Source: an uncultured Acidimicrobiales bacterium
Lineage (GTDB): Bacteria > Actinomycetota > Acidimicrobiia > Acidimicrobiales > Bin134
Reading direction: 5' to 3'
Length of the DNA stretch: 64,000 bases
Assembly: GCA_951813325.1 (NCBI GenBank)
Contig: OX638350.1
Location: forward strand, 248,001-312,000
Part shown: positions 35,690-44,679 of the stretch, piece by piece
How the letters are laid out: the number at the start of each line of letters is the position of its first letter
How positions within the stretch are numbered: the stretch's first letter is position 1
The notes under the pieces: generated by a model
What the model was told of the DNA's origin: nothing
Databases searched by the model: none
What the model saw: only the letters and a program-made list of their open reading frames with translations
Program-made: the position numbers and the translations under genes

Positions 35690-36376
35690 ATGACTGCTGA
35701 GGAGATCGTCTACGAAATTGTGCTGGCCTGTCGGGCCTTGACCGTTCGGGGGTGCGACACCGGGATCGGCGGCCACGTGAGCGTTCGGGCCGATGGTGAG
35801 GACGCCTTCTGGATCAACGCCTTCGACCGGACCTTGGGCGAAGTCACCGCCGACGATGTGATGAAACTGGACTACCAAGGCAACCTGTTGGAGGGCAACC
35901 GGGAGGTGAGCCTGGGGTTCGAGTTCCACGCCGGGGTGTACCAGCACCGCCGCGATGTGAACGCCATTGTCCACAGCCACGGCCGGTGGATCACCGCGCT
36001 GGCCTCATTGGCCCGACCGCTGAAGATGCGCCACAACCTGTGCTGCATCTTCCACGACGACCAGGTGCTCAGCCCCGACGACCGGTTCGAATCCATCGGG
36101 CCGGCCATCGAGGCCAACCACACCGTGATCATCCCGTGGCACGGGGCCATCACTGTGGGCGCCACCCTGGCCCGGGCCGCCGCTCTCCACGCCACTCTGG
36201 AAGACCAGGCCCAGCTCGACGTGACCCTCGAGCCCACCGACGCCCCCGAGATTCCCGAGCACCTGCGCCTGGGGCTGAAGAAGCTGGTGGACGGCCAAGC
36301 CGGCTATCTGGAGCAGACCTGGACCCTCATGCGCCGCCAAGGCCGGCGCCACCTGCACGCCCACCCCACAGGGTAG
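35690..36376 (+). CDS. Class II aldolase/adducin-like protein
   Basis: 228 aa from ATG at 35690. GGHVSVRADGEDAFWINAF, then the metal-binding pair in VNAIVHSHGRWITAL (His-x-His) and later His residues in IIPWHGAITVG, which is the class II aldolase zinc-site pattern. Such proteins cleave sugar phosphates or act as decarboxylases. Divergent from the PanE-like gene with only 34 bases between starts, so the promoters overlap. Confidence 0.88.
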   Translation: MTAEEIVYEIVLACRALTVRGCDTGIGGHVSVRADGEDAFWINAFDRTLGEVTADDVMKLDYQGNLLEGNREVSLGFEFHAGVYQHRRDVNAIVHSHGRWITALASLARPLKMRHNLCCIFHDDQVLSPDDRFESIGPAIEANHTVIIPWHGAITVGATLARAAALHATLEDQAQLDVTLEPTDAPEIPEHLRLGLKKLVDGQAGYLEQTWTLMRRQGRRHLHAHPTG

Positions 36377-36382
36377 GCACGG

Positions 36383-37234
36383 CTAGGCCAGATCACCCAT
36401 GGAGGCCAGCTCGTAAGGCTGGCCTGCCAGCCACTCCTTCCAACTGTCGGTGCCGAACAGCTCGTACTCATCGGTGCGGACGTGGAAGGTGTCTGGTTCG
36501 ATCGCCTCTATCTCGGCGCCACCCGGCGCATTGGGGTGGAAGGCGCAGAACAACAAATTGGCGTCGAGTTTGCCGAGGATCGCCTCATAGTTAGCCGGCT
36601 TGTGTGGCGGCCGGGCGAAGTCGGTCTCCAGGACCGCGTCGAACACCGGCATTCCTGCCTCCCGGGCACTAGCTGCGGCTGCTTTGATGGCGTCGTCGGC
36701 CGATTGGGCCTCAGCAGAGCCAGCCACATGGCGATTGGGGCCGTAAGCGGCCAGCGAATCAGTAATGAGCACGGGCACGCCGTAGTCCACGCCCACCGCA
36801 ACGTAGCGATCGCACCATTCCGGGGCCAGCGCCGAGCCCATGTGGGCATCGAGATGGGTCACGTTGATCCCTGCGGCCAACGCCCGGTCGACCTGGGCCC
36901 GCCATTCCTGCTCTACCGCGTCGGGATGGGCGTTGCGGCGAACCGAAGCTACGTCCCGCCACAGAAAGCCGTGCTCATCGAGCAGGCCTGACGACGGACC
37001 TGCCGAGCTCACCGGTCCCCAGCGGTAGTGGTCCATCTCGGCATTGAGCGTGAGGTGGATGCCGCAGTCGAGGGTGTCGTCGTTGGCTGCGATCTCGGCA
37101 ATCTCGCTGAACCACGGGCACGGCACCATCACCGAGCCCGACGTGATTGTGCCGAAGTGCGACAACTCCACGTAGGCCCTGTTCGCGCCATGGCACATCC
37201 CCACGTCATCGGCGTGAATGACGAGCTGAACCAT
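36383..37234 (-). CDS. ChbG/HpnK (YdjC-like) deacetylase
   Basis: 283 aa from ATG at 37234. N-terminal VIHADDVGMCHGAN contains the Asp-Asp metal-site motif of YdjC/ChbG carbohydrate deacetylases; VTHLDAHMG supplies further His and Asp ligands. These remove acetyl groups from chito-oligosaccharides or hopanoid-linked sugars (HpnK). The substrate is not resolved here. The gene is convergent with the aldolase gene and divergent from the PhyH gene. Confidence 0.85.
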   Translation of the reverse strand: MVQLVIHADDVGMCHGANRAYVELSHFGTITSGSVMVPCPWFSEIAEIAANDDTLDCGIHLTLNAEMDHYRWGPVSSAGPSSGLLDEHGFLWRDVASVRRNAHPDAVEQEWRAQVDRALAAGINVTHLDAHMGSALAPEWCDRYVAVGVDYGVPVLITDSLAAYGPNRHVAGSAEAQSADDAIKAAAASAREAGMPVFDAVLETDFARPPHKPANYEAILGKLDANLLFCAFHPNAPGGAEIEAIEPDTFHVRTDEYELFGTDSWKEWLAGQPYELASMGDLA

Positions 37235-37267
37235 CGCTCGAACCCTACTTCTCGTACCATCTGCCCC

Positions 37268-38191
37268 GTGGCCCTGAGTCATTTCCCGCCCACCGCTGAT
37301 CCGGCCGAGGTCAGCGGTCATCTGCGCCGCTTCGGCTACGCCATCATCGACGACGTGGTTGATGCGGCCACCATGGACCAGCTCGAAGCCGAGGCGATGC
37401 CCTACATCGAGGCATCCGACGCGGGACGAGACGAGTACGACGGGCGCTTCACCCGCCGAACCGGCGCCTTGGTGGCCCGGTGTCCAACCGCGCGACGGCT
37501 GGTCATGCACCCGCTGGCGGTACACACCGCCAGCCATTTCCTCGGCCATGTCAGCGCGGTGCAGCTTCACCTCACCCAGATCATCTCGGTGGCGCCGGGG
37601 GAGAGTCGCCAGAAGCTGCACCGAGACGAGATGGCCTTCGACTTCTTCCCGTTCGGGGCCGACTATCACGTGCAGTGCAACACCATGTGGGCCCTCACCG
37701 ACTTCACCGTCGACAACGGCGCCACTCACATCCTGGCCGGCACCTCAGGCGTCGGCGACGATGAAGCCCTCGACATGCCTGATGCCCAGGCCGAGATGCG
37801 CCGGGGGAGTGTGCTGTTTTACGAGGGCAAGGTGCTGCACGGTGCCGGAGCCAACACCAGCGGCGGCGTGCGCCGGGGGGTGAACATCACTTACGCCGCG
37901 GGCTGGGTGCGCCAAGAGGAGAACCAGTACCTGTCCTGTCCCCTGGAGATCGCCCGCACCCTCAACGACGACCTGCTGCGAATGATGGGGTACACCCAGG
38001 GTGCCTTCGCCCTGGGCTATGTCGGCGACCAAACCGACCCGCTGGCCGCCCTGCGAGGCGGCACCGACAAGGCCAAGACCATCGGAGCAGTGGCTGAGTT
38101 CAACGAGAACGCCCGCGAATTCGTCACCGACATTGACGATTCTGAATACCGCATGAGAGCGCCCACAAAATTCCTGACAGACCCCGCCTAG
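37268..38191 (+). CDS. Phytanoyl-CoA dioxygenase (PhyH) family protein
   Basis: 307 aa from GTG at 37268. Fe(II)/2-oxoglutarate motif His-x-Asp in KLHRDEMAFD, distal His in KVLHGAGAN and an Arg for 2-oxoglutarate in GVRRGVNITYA. It would hydroxylate a hydrophobic or acyl-CoA substrate. The start is 33 bases from the divergent deacetylase start. It fits with the lipid-catabolic theme. Confidence 0.9.
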   Translation: MALSHFPPTADPAEVSGHLRRFGYAIIDDVVDAATMDQLEAEAMPYIEASDAGRDEYDGRFTRRTGALVARCPTARRLVMHPLAVHTASHFLGHVSAVQLHLTQIISVAPGESRQKLHRDEMAFDFFPFGADYHVQCNTMWALTDFTVDNGATHILAGTSGVGDDEALDMPDAQAEMRRGSVLFYEGKVLHGAGANTSGGVRRGVNITYAAGWVRQEENQYLSCPLEIARTLNDDLLRMMGYTQGAFALGYVGDQTDPLAALRGGTDKAKTIGAVAEFNENAREFVTDIDDSEYRMRAPTKFLTDPA

Positions 38192-38509
38192 GAGCTGTCG
38201 AACAGGGAGGCGCCGGCGGCTTGGGGGGCTTCGGGGGAGGGGCCTTGCCCCCGGTGTCGGCTGTTTGTCAACCAGGTTGGTCACCGAGAGAACCCCTTGG
38301 GCTTCGAAGGCGATGAAGAAAATGTGCGCCTGCCGTCGGTGTTCCCAACAGCGGGCGGGAAGGCGACCTGGCTGGGGCCTTCCCGGCAACTCCGACATCG
38401 GCTTGTCAACCAGCGTCGCCAGTTGTTGCAGGAGGGTCTGTCGAAATCTGACAGGCCCCCTCCTCGGCCCAAAAGGCCCAGCCAACGAAACCCCGGCTAG
38501 CGTGCTGCC
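38192..38509. other. 318-bp gap without a convincing gene
   Basis: Between the PhyH and VOC genes. No frame of coding character was found on either strand. Two TTGTCAACCAG boxes (about 38265 and 38405) and a CTGTCGAAATCTGACAG inverted pair near 38440 are the only structure noticed. The right part must hold the promoter of the VOC gene at 38510. Confidence 0.6.
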
Positions 38510-38977
38510 ATGGCTGTGATCACCGACCCGTTTCATGCTGGCGTCGTCGTCGCCGATGTCGAGGAGGCTATGGCTGAGATGTCGGCTGCTACCGGGGTTT
38601 CGTGGCACTCATTGCAGTCCCTTGATCTCGACTTGTTGGTGGGCGGCGAGGTGGTGTCCACCAGCGTGAGGTTCTCCTACTCGGTGGAAGGGCCGGTGCA
38701 GCTCGAGTTGGCCGACGGTCCCAAAGGGTCGTTTTGGGACGTCGACCTCTACGGGGGTCTCAACCACCTCGGCTATTGGACCGACGACCTCCACGGCGAT
38801 ATCAAGACGCTGATGGCCGGGGGGTGCGAGCTGATCTACGGCGGGGCTGGTGCCGGCGGCGGCCTGGAGGGGTTCGCCTTTTTGGTGCCACCCGCCGCCA
38901 GCATGAGGATCGAGCTGATCGACGTGGCCATGCGGCCTGCGTTCGACCGCTGGTTTGCGGGCGGGGAATTCGGCTGA
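38510..38977 (+). CDS. VOC/glyoxalase-like protein
   Basis: 155 aa. FHAGVVVADVEEAMAEMSAATG and LNHLGYWTDDLHGDIKTLM are the two modules of a vicinal-oxygen-chelate fold with His ligands. It is a paralog of the VOC protein at 11837 and shows what an unaltered C-terminus of the group looks like (RPAFDRWFAGGEFG). Possibly an isomerase or dioxygenase-type enzyme on an aromatic or acyl-CoA compound. Confidence 0.85.
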   Translation: MAVITDPFHAGVVVADVEEAMAEMSAATGVSWHSLQSLDLDLLVGGEVVSTSVRFSYSVEGPVQLELADGPKGSFWDVDLYGGLNHLGYWTDDLHGDIKTLMAGGCELIYGGAGAGGGLEGFAFLVPPAASMRIELIDVAMRPAFDRWFAGGEFG

Positions 38978-39020
38978 TCTCTCAACGGGTCATTGGGCAA
39001 CGGTGGCTACGCTTGGCAGC

Positions 39021-40073
39021 GTGACCGTTCCAGCCGCGTTCGATGAGATTCCGGTGGTGGATCTGGGTGCGCTTTCGGGATCGCGGGACCAGCGCAGGGA
39101 ATTGGCCGAGGAGCTGTGCCGGATATGCCACGAGATCGGCTTCTTGTTGGTGGTGAACCACGGGGTGTCCGACGGGCTGAGCGATGACATCTTCGACATG
39201 CTGCGACGATTCTTCGCCCTGTCCGACGAGCAGAAGGCCCTGATTGACAAGCGCCGCTCCCGCCACTTCCGGGGCTGGGAGCCGGTGGGGGCCGAGTACA
39301 CCAACTACCGCCCCGACATCCGAGAACAGATCGACTCGTGGACCGAGTGGCCCGCCCATTCCAAAGACGTCGAGCCCTACTACTTGCGGCTCCTGGGTCC
39401 CAATCAGTGGCTGCCCGAGGAAGTGCTGTCCGGACATCGGGAGCTGACCAACCAGTGGTTCGGCGAGCTGGGCGGCTTGGCCAACCGCCTGATGCGGGCG
39501 CTCTCGCTGGGCCTGGGCCTGGCCGAGGACTACCTGGAGCAGTACTTCGGTGACCAGACCATGTCGCTAGCCAAGTTCATCCACTATCCCCCCACCCCCG
39601 AGGGCCAAGCCGGGGTCAACCCCCACCACGACACCGGGTTCTTGACCGTGCTCGACCCCGGCCCCACCGCCGGGCTCCAAGTGCAGAACCAGCAAGGCCG
39701 GTGGATCGACGTGCCCTCGGTGGAGGGGTCGTACGTCATCAACCTAGGCGAGACCCTCCAGGCCATGACCGGCAACTATCTGGTGGCCACCGCCCACCGG
39801 GTGATCACCACCGACGAGCGCTACTCGGCGGGCTACTTCCACGGTCCGTCGCTGGACGTCTGCCTGGCCCCGCTGCCCCTCCACGAGCGGTTCGCCGCCG
39901 CCGTGGCCGCCAGCCCCCGCCACACCACCGCCGGGTTCATGGCCAGCATCGCCGAGACCGAGGCCGGAGTCGCCGAAATGTCCAGCTCCTACCGCCCCTC
40001 CACCTACGGCGAGCAACTCTGGAACTACTTCTCCCGCAGCTACCCCGAAAACGTCGCCGCCCACTACGGCTAA
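39021..40073 (+). CDS. 2OG-Fe(II) oxygenase (isopenicillin N synthase-like)
   Basis: 350 aa from GTG at 39021. N-terminal IPVVDLGALSG; iron ligands in NPHHDTGFLTVL (His-x-Asp) and ATAHRV (distal His); the 2-oxoglutarate Arg lies in ERYSAGYF (Arg-x-Ser). It belongs to the DIOX_N/2OG-FeII_Oxy group that hydroxylates or desaturates small molecules. It is the second 2-oxoglutarate oxygenase within 2 kb; the substrate is unknown. Confidence 0.9.
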   Translation: MTVPAAFDEIPVVDLGALSGSRDQRRELAEELCRICHEIGFLLVVNHGVSDGLSDDIFDMLRRFFALSDEQKALIDKRRSRHFRGWEPVGAEYTNYRPDIREQIDSWTEWPAHSKDVEPYYLRLLGPNQWLPEEVLSGHRELTNQWFGELGGLANRLMRALSLGLGLAEDYLEQYFGDQTMSLAKFIHYPPTPEGQAGVNPHHDTGFLTVLDPGPTAGLQVQNQQGRWIDVPSVEGSYVINLGETLQAMTGNYLVATAHRVITTDERYSAGYFHGPSLDVCLAPLPLHERFAAAVAASPRHTTAGFMASIAETEAGVAEMSSSYRPSTYGEQLWNYFSRSYPENVAAHYG

Positions 40074-40102
40074 TTCTCAGAGGTAGTTCAAATTGTTGTA
40101 GC

Positions 40103-40125
40103 TATAGCCACTAGCCATGGCTATA
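40103..40125. promoter_or_regulatory. Inverted repeat upstream of Phd/VapC pair
   Basis: TATAGCCA and TGGCTATA arms (8 bp perfect) around a 7-base centre, 34 bases before the antitoxin start in an AT-rich stretch. Phd-type antitoxins repress their own promoter through such palindromes, so this is the likely operator/promoter. Confidence 0.5.
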
Positions 40126-40158
40126 TTTGTCTCAGCTTGACGTTTGGGAGGTTGCAGC

Positions 40159-40446
40159 ATGTCGGCAAACCCGCGGACGATCCCAGCAGGAGAGTTCAAA
40201 AACCGGTGTTTGGCGCTGATGGACGAGGTGAATGAGACCGGCGAAGAGATCGTGATCACCAAGCACGGCAAGCCGGTGTCGCGCCTTGTGCCCGCGGAGG
40301 AGTCAAAGCCTCAAATGTGGGGACGTAACCGGGATCAAATCCGCATTGTTGGCGACATCATGTCTCCCATCGTGTCTGCTGAGGAGTGGGAAGCCATTAG
40401 CAATCCTGACCGGGTGCTAAACCCTGATCTCCCCCGCATCGAGTGA
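40159..40446 (+). CDS. Phd/YefM-type antitoxin
   Basis: 95 aa. IPAGEFKNRCLALMDEVNETGEEIVITKHGKPVSRLVP is the Phd/YefM DNA-binding domain; the C-terminal AISNPDRVLNPDLPRIE would wrap the toxin. GGGAGG lies upstream. Overlaps the PIN gene by four bases. Confidence 0.9.
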   Translation: MSANPRTIPAGEFKNRCLALMDEVNETGEEIVITKHGKPVSRLVPAEESKPQMWGRNRDQIRIVGDIMSPIVSAEEWEAISNPDRVLNPDLPRIE

Positions 40447-40859
40447 TTCTTCTCGACACCCACATCCTCTTGTGGCTTGTCTCCGCGACGCCCCGCCTCG
40501 GGGTGGCGGCCAGGAATGAGATTCAAGCTGCCTGGGATGAGGGCGAGGCCGCTGTGTCTTCGTTCACGTTTTGGGAAATTGCCTTGCAGTATGACAAGGG
40601 TCGACTCGAGTTGGATATGCCTCCCCGCGTCCTCTACAGGGGTTGGATAGCCGACGGGCTGAACACTGTTCCGGTTGATGATGAGATTGCCATTCGCTCC
40701 GTGGAACTCGGTGTGGAGGGATTTCACCCTGATCCTGCCGATCTCATCATCACCGCCACCGCAATCCTCGGCGGTTACCGGCTGGCCACCGCCGACCGCG
40801 AGATCACCGACTGGGCCAACCGGACCAGGCTTGTCTCGATTCTCGACCCCAATTCCTGA
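40443..40859 (+). CDS. vapC: PIN-domain toxin (VapC)
   Basis: 138 aa from GTG inside the antitoxin stop. All acidic PIN residues are visible: Asp in LLDTHILLW, Glu in FTFWEIALQ, Asp in HPDPADLIITATA and Asp in LATADREI. Intact and apparently active RNase toxin paired with the Phd-type antitoxin. It sits 80 bases from the tRNA-Phe gene; VapC toxins often cleave tRNA, though no link to this tRNA is implied. Confidence 0.9.
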   Translation: MILLDTHILLWLVSATPRLGVAARNEIQAAWDEGEAAVSSFTFWEIALQYDKGRLELDMPPRVLYRGWIADGLNTVPVDDEIAIRSVELGVEGFHPDPADLIITATAILGGYRLATADREITDWANRTRLVSILDPNS

Positions 40860-40939
40860 AACCACGCAGCTTCGGACTCCGCAAGGGCACGGCCCGGAGC
40901 GGGGTTGGGCTTCGCTCCGGGCCGTTGGGGGGTGGGTGG

Positions 40940-41012
40940 TGGTCGGGACCGGCGTCGATCCGGTGACCTTCCGCTTTTCAGGCGGACGCTCTGCCTACTG
41001 AGCTACCCGACC
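40940..41012 (-). tRNA. tRNA-Phe (GAA)
   Basis: 73 bases. GGTCGGG pairs with CCCGACC in the acceptor stem; the anticodon loop CTGAAAA carries GAA between TCCGC and GCGGA. CCA follows the discriminator A in the genome (40937-40939). It is next to tRNA-Asp, as in the actinobacterial Glu-Asp-Phe cluster. Confidence 0.93.
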
Positions 41013-41025
41013 GTGTTCTGTTGTG

Positions 41026-41100
41026 CGGTCCCGACGGGATTTGAACCCGCGACCTCCGGCTTGACAGGCCGGCGTGCACTCCAAACTGCACCACGGGACC
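41026..41100 (-). tRNA. tRNA-Asp (GTC)
   Basis: 75 bases. Acceptor GGTCCCG with CGGGACC and discriminator G; anticodon loop CTGTCAA between CCGGC and GCCGG gives GTC. No encoded CCA. It lies just outside the left end of the island, downstream of the original tRNA-Glu position. Confidence 0.93.
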
Positions 41101-41161
41101 CTGTTGTTCCTGCCCCGGCGGGGCAGATCTGTCGCCGCCCGTAGTGAAACGAAGCGCCAAC

Positions 41162-41185
41162 TTTGCACCCCCAACGGGATTCGAA
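41162..41185. repeat. Left att repeat of the island
   Basis: 24 bases (TTTG-C-A then CCCCCAACGGGATTCGAA) that repeat the 3' end of tRNA-Glu at 55355-55378 with one mismatch. It is the expected displaced copy of the attachment core on the side away from the intact tRNA gene. Confidence 0.88.
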
Positions 41186-41237
41186 GGCGAATTGTTTCCC
41201 CAGGTCAGTCGCCTGAATTGAGCCAATCTGCCTTTTC

Positions 41238-41257
41238 GTCCCACAATCGGTCCCACA
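41238..41257 (+). promoter_or_regulatory. Paired GTCCCACA boxes near island left end
   Basis: GTCCCACA at 41238-41245 and 41250-41257, twelve bases apart, followed by the same context as the box pair at 55212-55231. They are candidate integrase or excisionase arm-binding sites. Confidence 0.5.
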
Positions 41258-41495
41258 CAAGGATCGGCGTGCGATACCGGTCCACGCGCGGTCCGCGACT
41301 GGCGGGGGCTCACGTACTCTACCCGCGTGCTGGGTGGTCTGATCCATTTGTATTTTCCCGCACCGGCGGCCGCCCTGCCGTATAGGCAGCCGATTATCCG
41401 TGTCGAATCCCAGCGCTAGTGCCGCAAGAGGCGGCCAAGGGCTAGGCTTTGGGGTGGGCAGGCAGCGGCAGCCGCCAACAGGGAGACAGTCGGAT

Positions 41496-41933
41496 ATGGG
41501 CGTGAGGCACTCACCGGCGCAGCGGAAGCGCTTGGCGTTGAAGGCAAAACAGCGCGGCGTTGAAGCCGTGGCCAAGCAGGAGGGCGTCGAGCCCGGCACT
41601 GTGCGGGGCTGGTGCGCCGAGTTCGGCGTGGGCATTGGAACCAGGGGCAGCAGCCAGGCTGCGACCGCTCCTGTTCACGAGGTTGACTTGCTTGAGGCAG
41701 CGACTTCCGGCCTCGGCGACTTCGCGGATTCCAATAGCATCCAAGAAGTGGACGGTTTGGTCAAAAAGGCGGGGGACGCGCTGTCTTGTGAGCTGTCGGC
41801 TTGGCTTGCCGATGCCGACAGCAGGGAGCTTGCCTCAAAGAGGCTGGGAGAAGTGATCTCCGACTGGGAGGCTGAGCACGGCACGATTACCGCCGAGGAG
41901 CTTGACGAGGCGCGAGCCCAGCTCTTTGGATGA
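41496..41933 (+). CDS. Antitoxin with N-terminal helix-turn-helix
   Basis: 145 aa. N-terminal HSPAQRKRLALKAKQRGVEAVAKQEGVEPGTVRGWCAEFG is a transposase-like helix-turn-helix; the C-terminal part with ITAEELDEARAQLFG is an antitoxin-like acidic tail. It overlaps the PIN gene by four bases, so it is probably its antitoxin. The HTH is of a different type from the antitoxins at 0.4-1.3 kb although the PIN toxins are alike. Confidence 0.75.
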   Translation: MGVRHSPAQRKRLALKAKQRGVEAVAKQEGVEPGTVRGWCAEFGVGIGTRGSSQAATAPVHEVDLLEAATSGLGDFADSNSIQEVDGLVKKAGDALSCELSAWLADADSRELASKRLGEVISDWEAEHGTITAEELDEARAQLFG

Positions 41934-42325
41934 CGGTCTTCGTAATGGACGCCAGTGAACTGATCGGACTCGAGAACGGCAGCCGGGCTGCTTGGGCGAG
42001 GCTCCATGCGGCGTGCAGGAATTCCGATGGTCTCATTGTCCCGACCGGGTTGATCGGGCAAGTCTGGCGCGGCACTCCTCAGCAGGCACGGCTCAATCAG
42101 GGACTCAAGCAATGCAGGCCGATACCGCTGGACGAGGACACGGCACGCCTGGCTGGCTATCTGTGCGGGTGTACCGGTACCTCCGATGTGATAGATGCCG
42201 TCGTCGCTGTTGTTGCGCACAGTGCTGTGAGACACGGCGGGGCGTCGGTCCTAACCTCAGATCCCGAAGACATCAGCGCGTTGCTCGCGATTCTGAACTC
42301 AACGGTGAAAGTCGTTCCGGTCTGA
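41930..42325 (+). CDS. PIN-domain toxin
   Basis: 131 aa. FVMDASELIGLENG (first Asp), VPTGLIGQVWRGTPQQARL, GTSDVIDAVVAVVA and VLTSDPEDISALL. It is close in pattern to the PIN protein at 686-1078, including a Gln in place of the second acid. First intact cargo pair of the island. Confidence 0.85.
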   Translation: MTVFVMDASELIGLENGSRAAWARLHAACRNSDGLIVPTGLIGQVWRGTPQQARLNQGLKQCRPIPLDEDTARLAGYLCGCTGTSDVIDAVVAVVAHSAVRHGGASVLTSDPEDISALLAILNSTVKVVPV

Positions 42326-42620
42326 CGCGAAAGCGGACGGCCTGCCAGACACGGGCGCTGAAGACGAGTCACAAGGGCCATCCAAGAACCTTGCGTCTGG
42401 CGATTCCAAGGCAGAATCAGGTGTCGTGGCGTGGGCCCGGTGGTTCGCTCCGGCGTTCCCCGCTCTTTTCCCCTAGGGGCCGCGGCGCTTCGGGCATTGT
42501 GGGTCTAGTCGGTGTTTGGTACTTCGGGTGTGCCGTGGGTGTGACCGCCCAGTTCCGGAGTCTCCTGGCACCGGGGATATTCGCTGGCGCGCTGGTGGGT
42601 GGGGGTGCGACGGTGGTCTG

Positions 42621-43670
42621 ATGTGCCGGTGGCACACGTCCGACCAGCATTTCGGGCACGGCAGCATCATCGGGTACTGCGGCACCGCCGACACCACCTA
42701 CATCGACACCACCGCAGCCGCCTCGACGCGTTATGTGTACCGCGTCAAAGCAGGCGACACCGACGGTGAATCGCCCCAGTCCTCCTACGTCAACGTGGAC
42801 ACCCCCGAAGAACCCGACGACACCCAAGAACCAGTCGCCAGCTTCGTCATCTTCGAAGACCCCCGAAGAAGAACCCCTCATCGCCCTACAACAAAACAAA
42901 CAAGAGACCGAGGTTATCTGGTCCACCACCATGACCGTCGTCGATAGGACCATCTCTGGTAGCACATCCTGCCTCTACGGGTACGCCTCCGTAAGCTCAG
43001 GCTTCTCTCGCGGCTCCCTTGGTGGCAGCGGTTCGACTTCAACGGAGACACCCTCACCGTCGACTGGGTGGGCACCTGGATCACTATTCCGGGAGGCAAC
43101 GATTGCCCGGTCGGGGAGACCAGCAGGGAATCGGTGTTCACGGTCACCGGGTCCGGGAACAGCCCCCCCGACATCTCGGGTTGGGTGCTGCATGTTGGCG
43201 AAGACTCGTTCGTCCTCGACGAAGCCGAACTAATAGCCATATCAATCGGGGGGCACCGCCATCGGCTTATCTGGCAGGGTGCGCCGGACCTCACCGCAGG
43301 CGACACGGTGCAGATGCGCATCGAAAGGCCGGCGCCGGCGATTGATACGTTGTGGTCGGCGACGATGACGGCGGAGGAATGGTTGACGCCCCTTGATGGT
43401 CTGGGCCATGTCGGGTTCTCGGCGTATCAATCCCCTGAAGCGGGGAGTTCCGACCTCTATGACGGGCAGTCCTTCGATTCTTTGGACATTCCTACAGCGT
43501 GTGGCATCTGGCCACCACCGTTCTCAACTCCGTCAGAAGCTGCGAAGGCGATGATCTGTATAGGGTGTTTCGGATCACGCTGTCTGGGGTGCCGCCGGAG
43601 CGTCCCGGCATGGTGGTCCATGTGGGCGACGCGTCGTTCGACCTCGACGATCCTTACAGCACCAGCCTGA
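42621..43670 (+). pseudogene. Chimeric remnant: metallophosphoesterase start joined to FN3/WSATMT-type surface protein pieces
   Basis: From ATG at 42621, CRWHTSDQHFGHGSIIGYC resembles the opening of small calcineurin-like phosphoesterases. It runs directly into TYIDTTAAASTRYVYRVKAGD, the end of a fibronectin-III domain. Further pieces in shifting frames follow: EVIWSTTMTVVD (~42915), DTLTVDWVGTWITIPG and GWVLHVGEDSFVLD (to 43300), DTLWSATMT (~43350), and YRVFRITLSGVPPERPGMVVHVGDASFDLDD (~43560-43650). WSATMT repeats occur in large secreted proteins. At least three frame changes make this a pseudogene. The 42326-42620 stretch before it holds nothing recognised. Confidence 0.7.
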
Positions 43671-43683
43671 CCGGGGGGGCCGC

Positions 43684-43875
43684 ATGGCTCAGAAACCTAA
43701 TCAGGCACAAGCCAATTACGATGCCTACCGAACCGTGCATAAAGAGCGATTGGAGCGCGAATACCCCGGAGCTACTGCTCTCATGCATGAAGAAGACATC
43801 ATCCACGTCTATGACAGCGAGGACGAGGCATATCACGTAGCAGAAACATGGACAACGTGTCCATCGATTCGATGA
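43684..43875 (+). CDS. Small DUF5678-like protein
   Basis: 63 aa. NYDAYRTVHKERLEREYPGATALMHEEDIIHVYDSEDEA resembles small proteins in which a YxxxxxELxxxYPGxxALMxxxxVVxVYxDxxEAxxxA pattern recurs. It follows the decayed surface-protein pieces. Real expression and exact C-terminus are uncertain. Confidence 0.5.
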   Translation: MAQKPNQAQANYDAYRTVHKERLEREYPGATALMHEEDIIHVYDSEDEAYHVAETWTTCPSIR

Positions 43876-43941
43876 ACTTCTCCGTCTCAGAGCGGAACGC
43901 CGATGCACTGTTGATAATTCGGTTTGTGCCCACAGCCAGAT

Positions 43942-44679
43942 CTATCTCATTGTCTTGACTTCGACCTCTACCTCATTGAACCATTCTGTTTTGACCACAC
44001 CTGGATATTGTACAGTGCCATCGACAACTTCTTTTGGACCGCGTACGATTACTCTGACACCACGTTGACCAGTCAAGAGCGCAAAGTTGAGATGGCAGAA
44101 AGGTCTTTCAAATTCAACAGTTCCATCTTCATGAATAGTCGCTGGAATGTGGCGCCATTCATCTCTAGCACCTCCGTTCCAACCATCATTTTCGCAAGCA
44201 ACTACATAGTCTCCCGGCTCAAAATTCAATAATTGCAGCTTCAAAGTTCGGCATTTAATTGAAGTGTCCAGGCAAGGCCTCACAGTTGGATCTGGGTCTG
44301 ATGGATCATATGGATTTGATGTAGGTACAGGCTGTGTGATTGATAGGGAGCCAAAGTCGCTGGTGTCAACTAAGATTGTAGGAAAGGATTCATCTAGATC
44401 TTGTTGGTTCGATTCCGCTTCTGGAGAAGGAAGCGGAATCCCTGAAATGGGTGTGGAAGTTGAAGCTGTCGTCGGTGTTTGGAATGGAACCTGAGGCTGC
44501 TCATTATTATCTGCTATTGGAGTTTGCTGGGTAGAAGTATCTTGGACATCTGGAGATTCCGATTCGGAGTTGTTGCTACAATAGGCCAAGACCCCAACAA
44601 TAGCGAGAGTCACCGTGCCTAAAGACAACAAGATTCCCCATATCGGGTGATCTCTGATGAGTATAAGTAGCTTGCGCAT
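43942..44679 (-). CDS. Membrane-anchored Ser/Thr/Pro-rich protein
   Basis: 245 aa from ATG at 44679. A basic start and one membrane span (IWGILLSLGTVTLAIVGVLAYC) are followed by ~85 residues rich in Ser/Thr/Pro/Gln, then a folded C-terminal part with Cys residues (VRPCLDTSIKCRTL, YVVACENDGWNGG, RPFCHLNFALL) and RVIVRGPKEVVDG. The base composition is visibly more A/T-rich than the rest of the window, suggesting foreign origin. The family was not recognised. Confidence 0.75.
   Translation of the reverse strand: MRKLLILIRDHPIWGILLSLGTVTLAIVGVLAYCSNNSESESPDVQDTSTQQTPIADNNEQPQVPFQTPTTASTSTPISGIPLPSPEAESNQQDLDESFPTILVDTSDFGSLSITQPVPTSNPYDPSDPDPTVRPCLDTSIKCRTLKLQLLNFEPGDYVVACENDGWNGGARDEWRHIPATIHEDGTVEFERPFCHLNFALLTGQRGVRVIVRGPKEVVDGTVQYPGVVKTEWFNEVEVEVKTMR

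Noticed and set aside
38192..38509. Riboswitch or small RNA in the PhyH-VOC gap
   Set aside because: G-rich low-complexity sequence and short repeats only; no recognisable riboswitch core.
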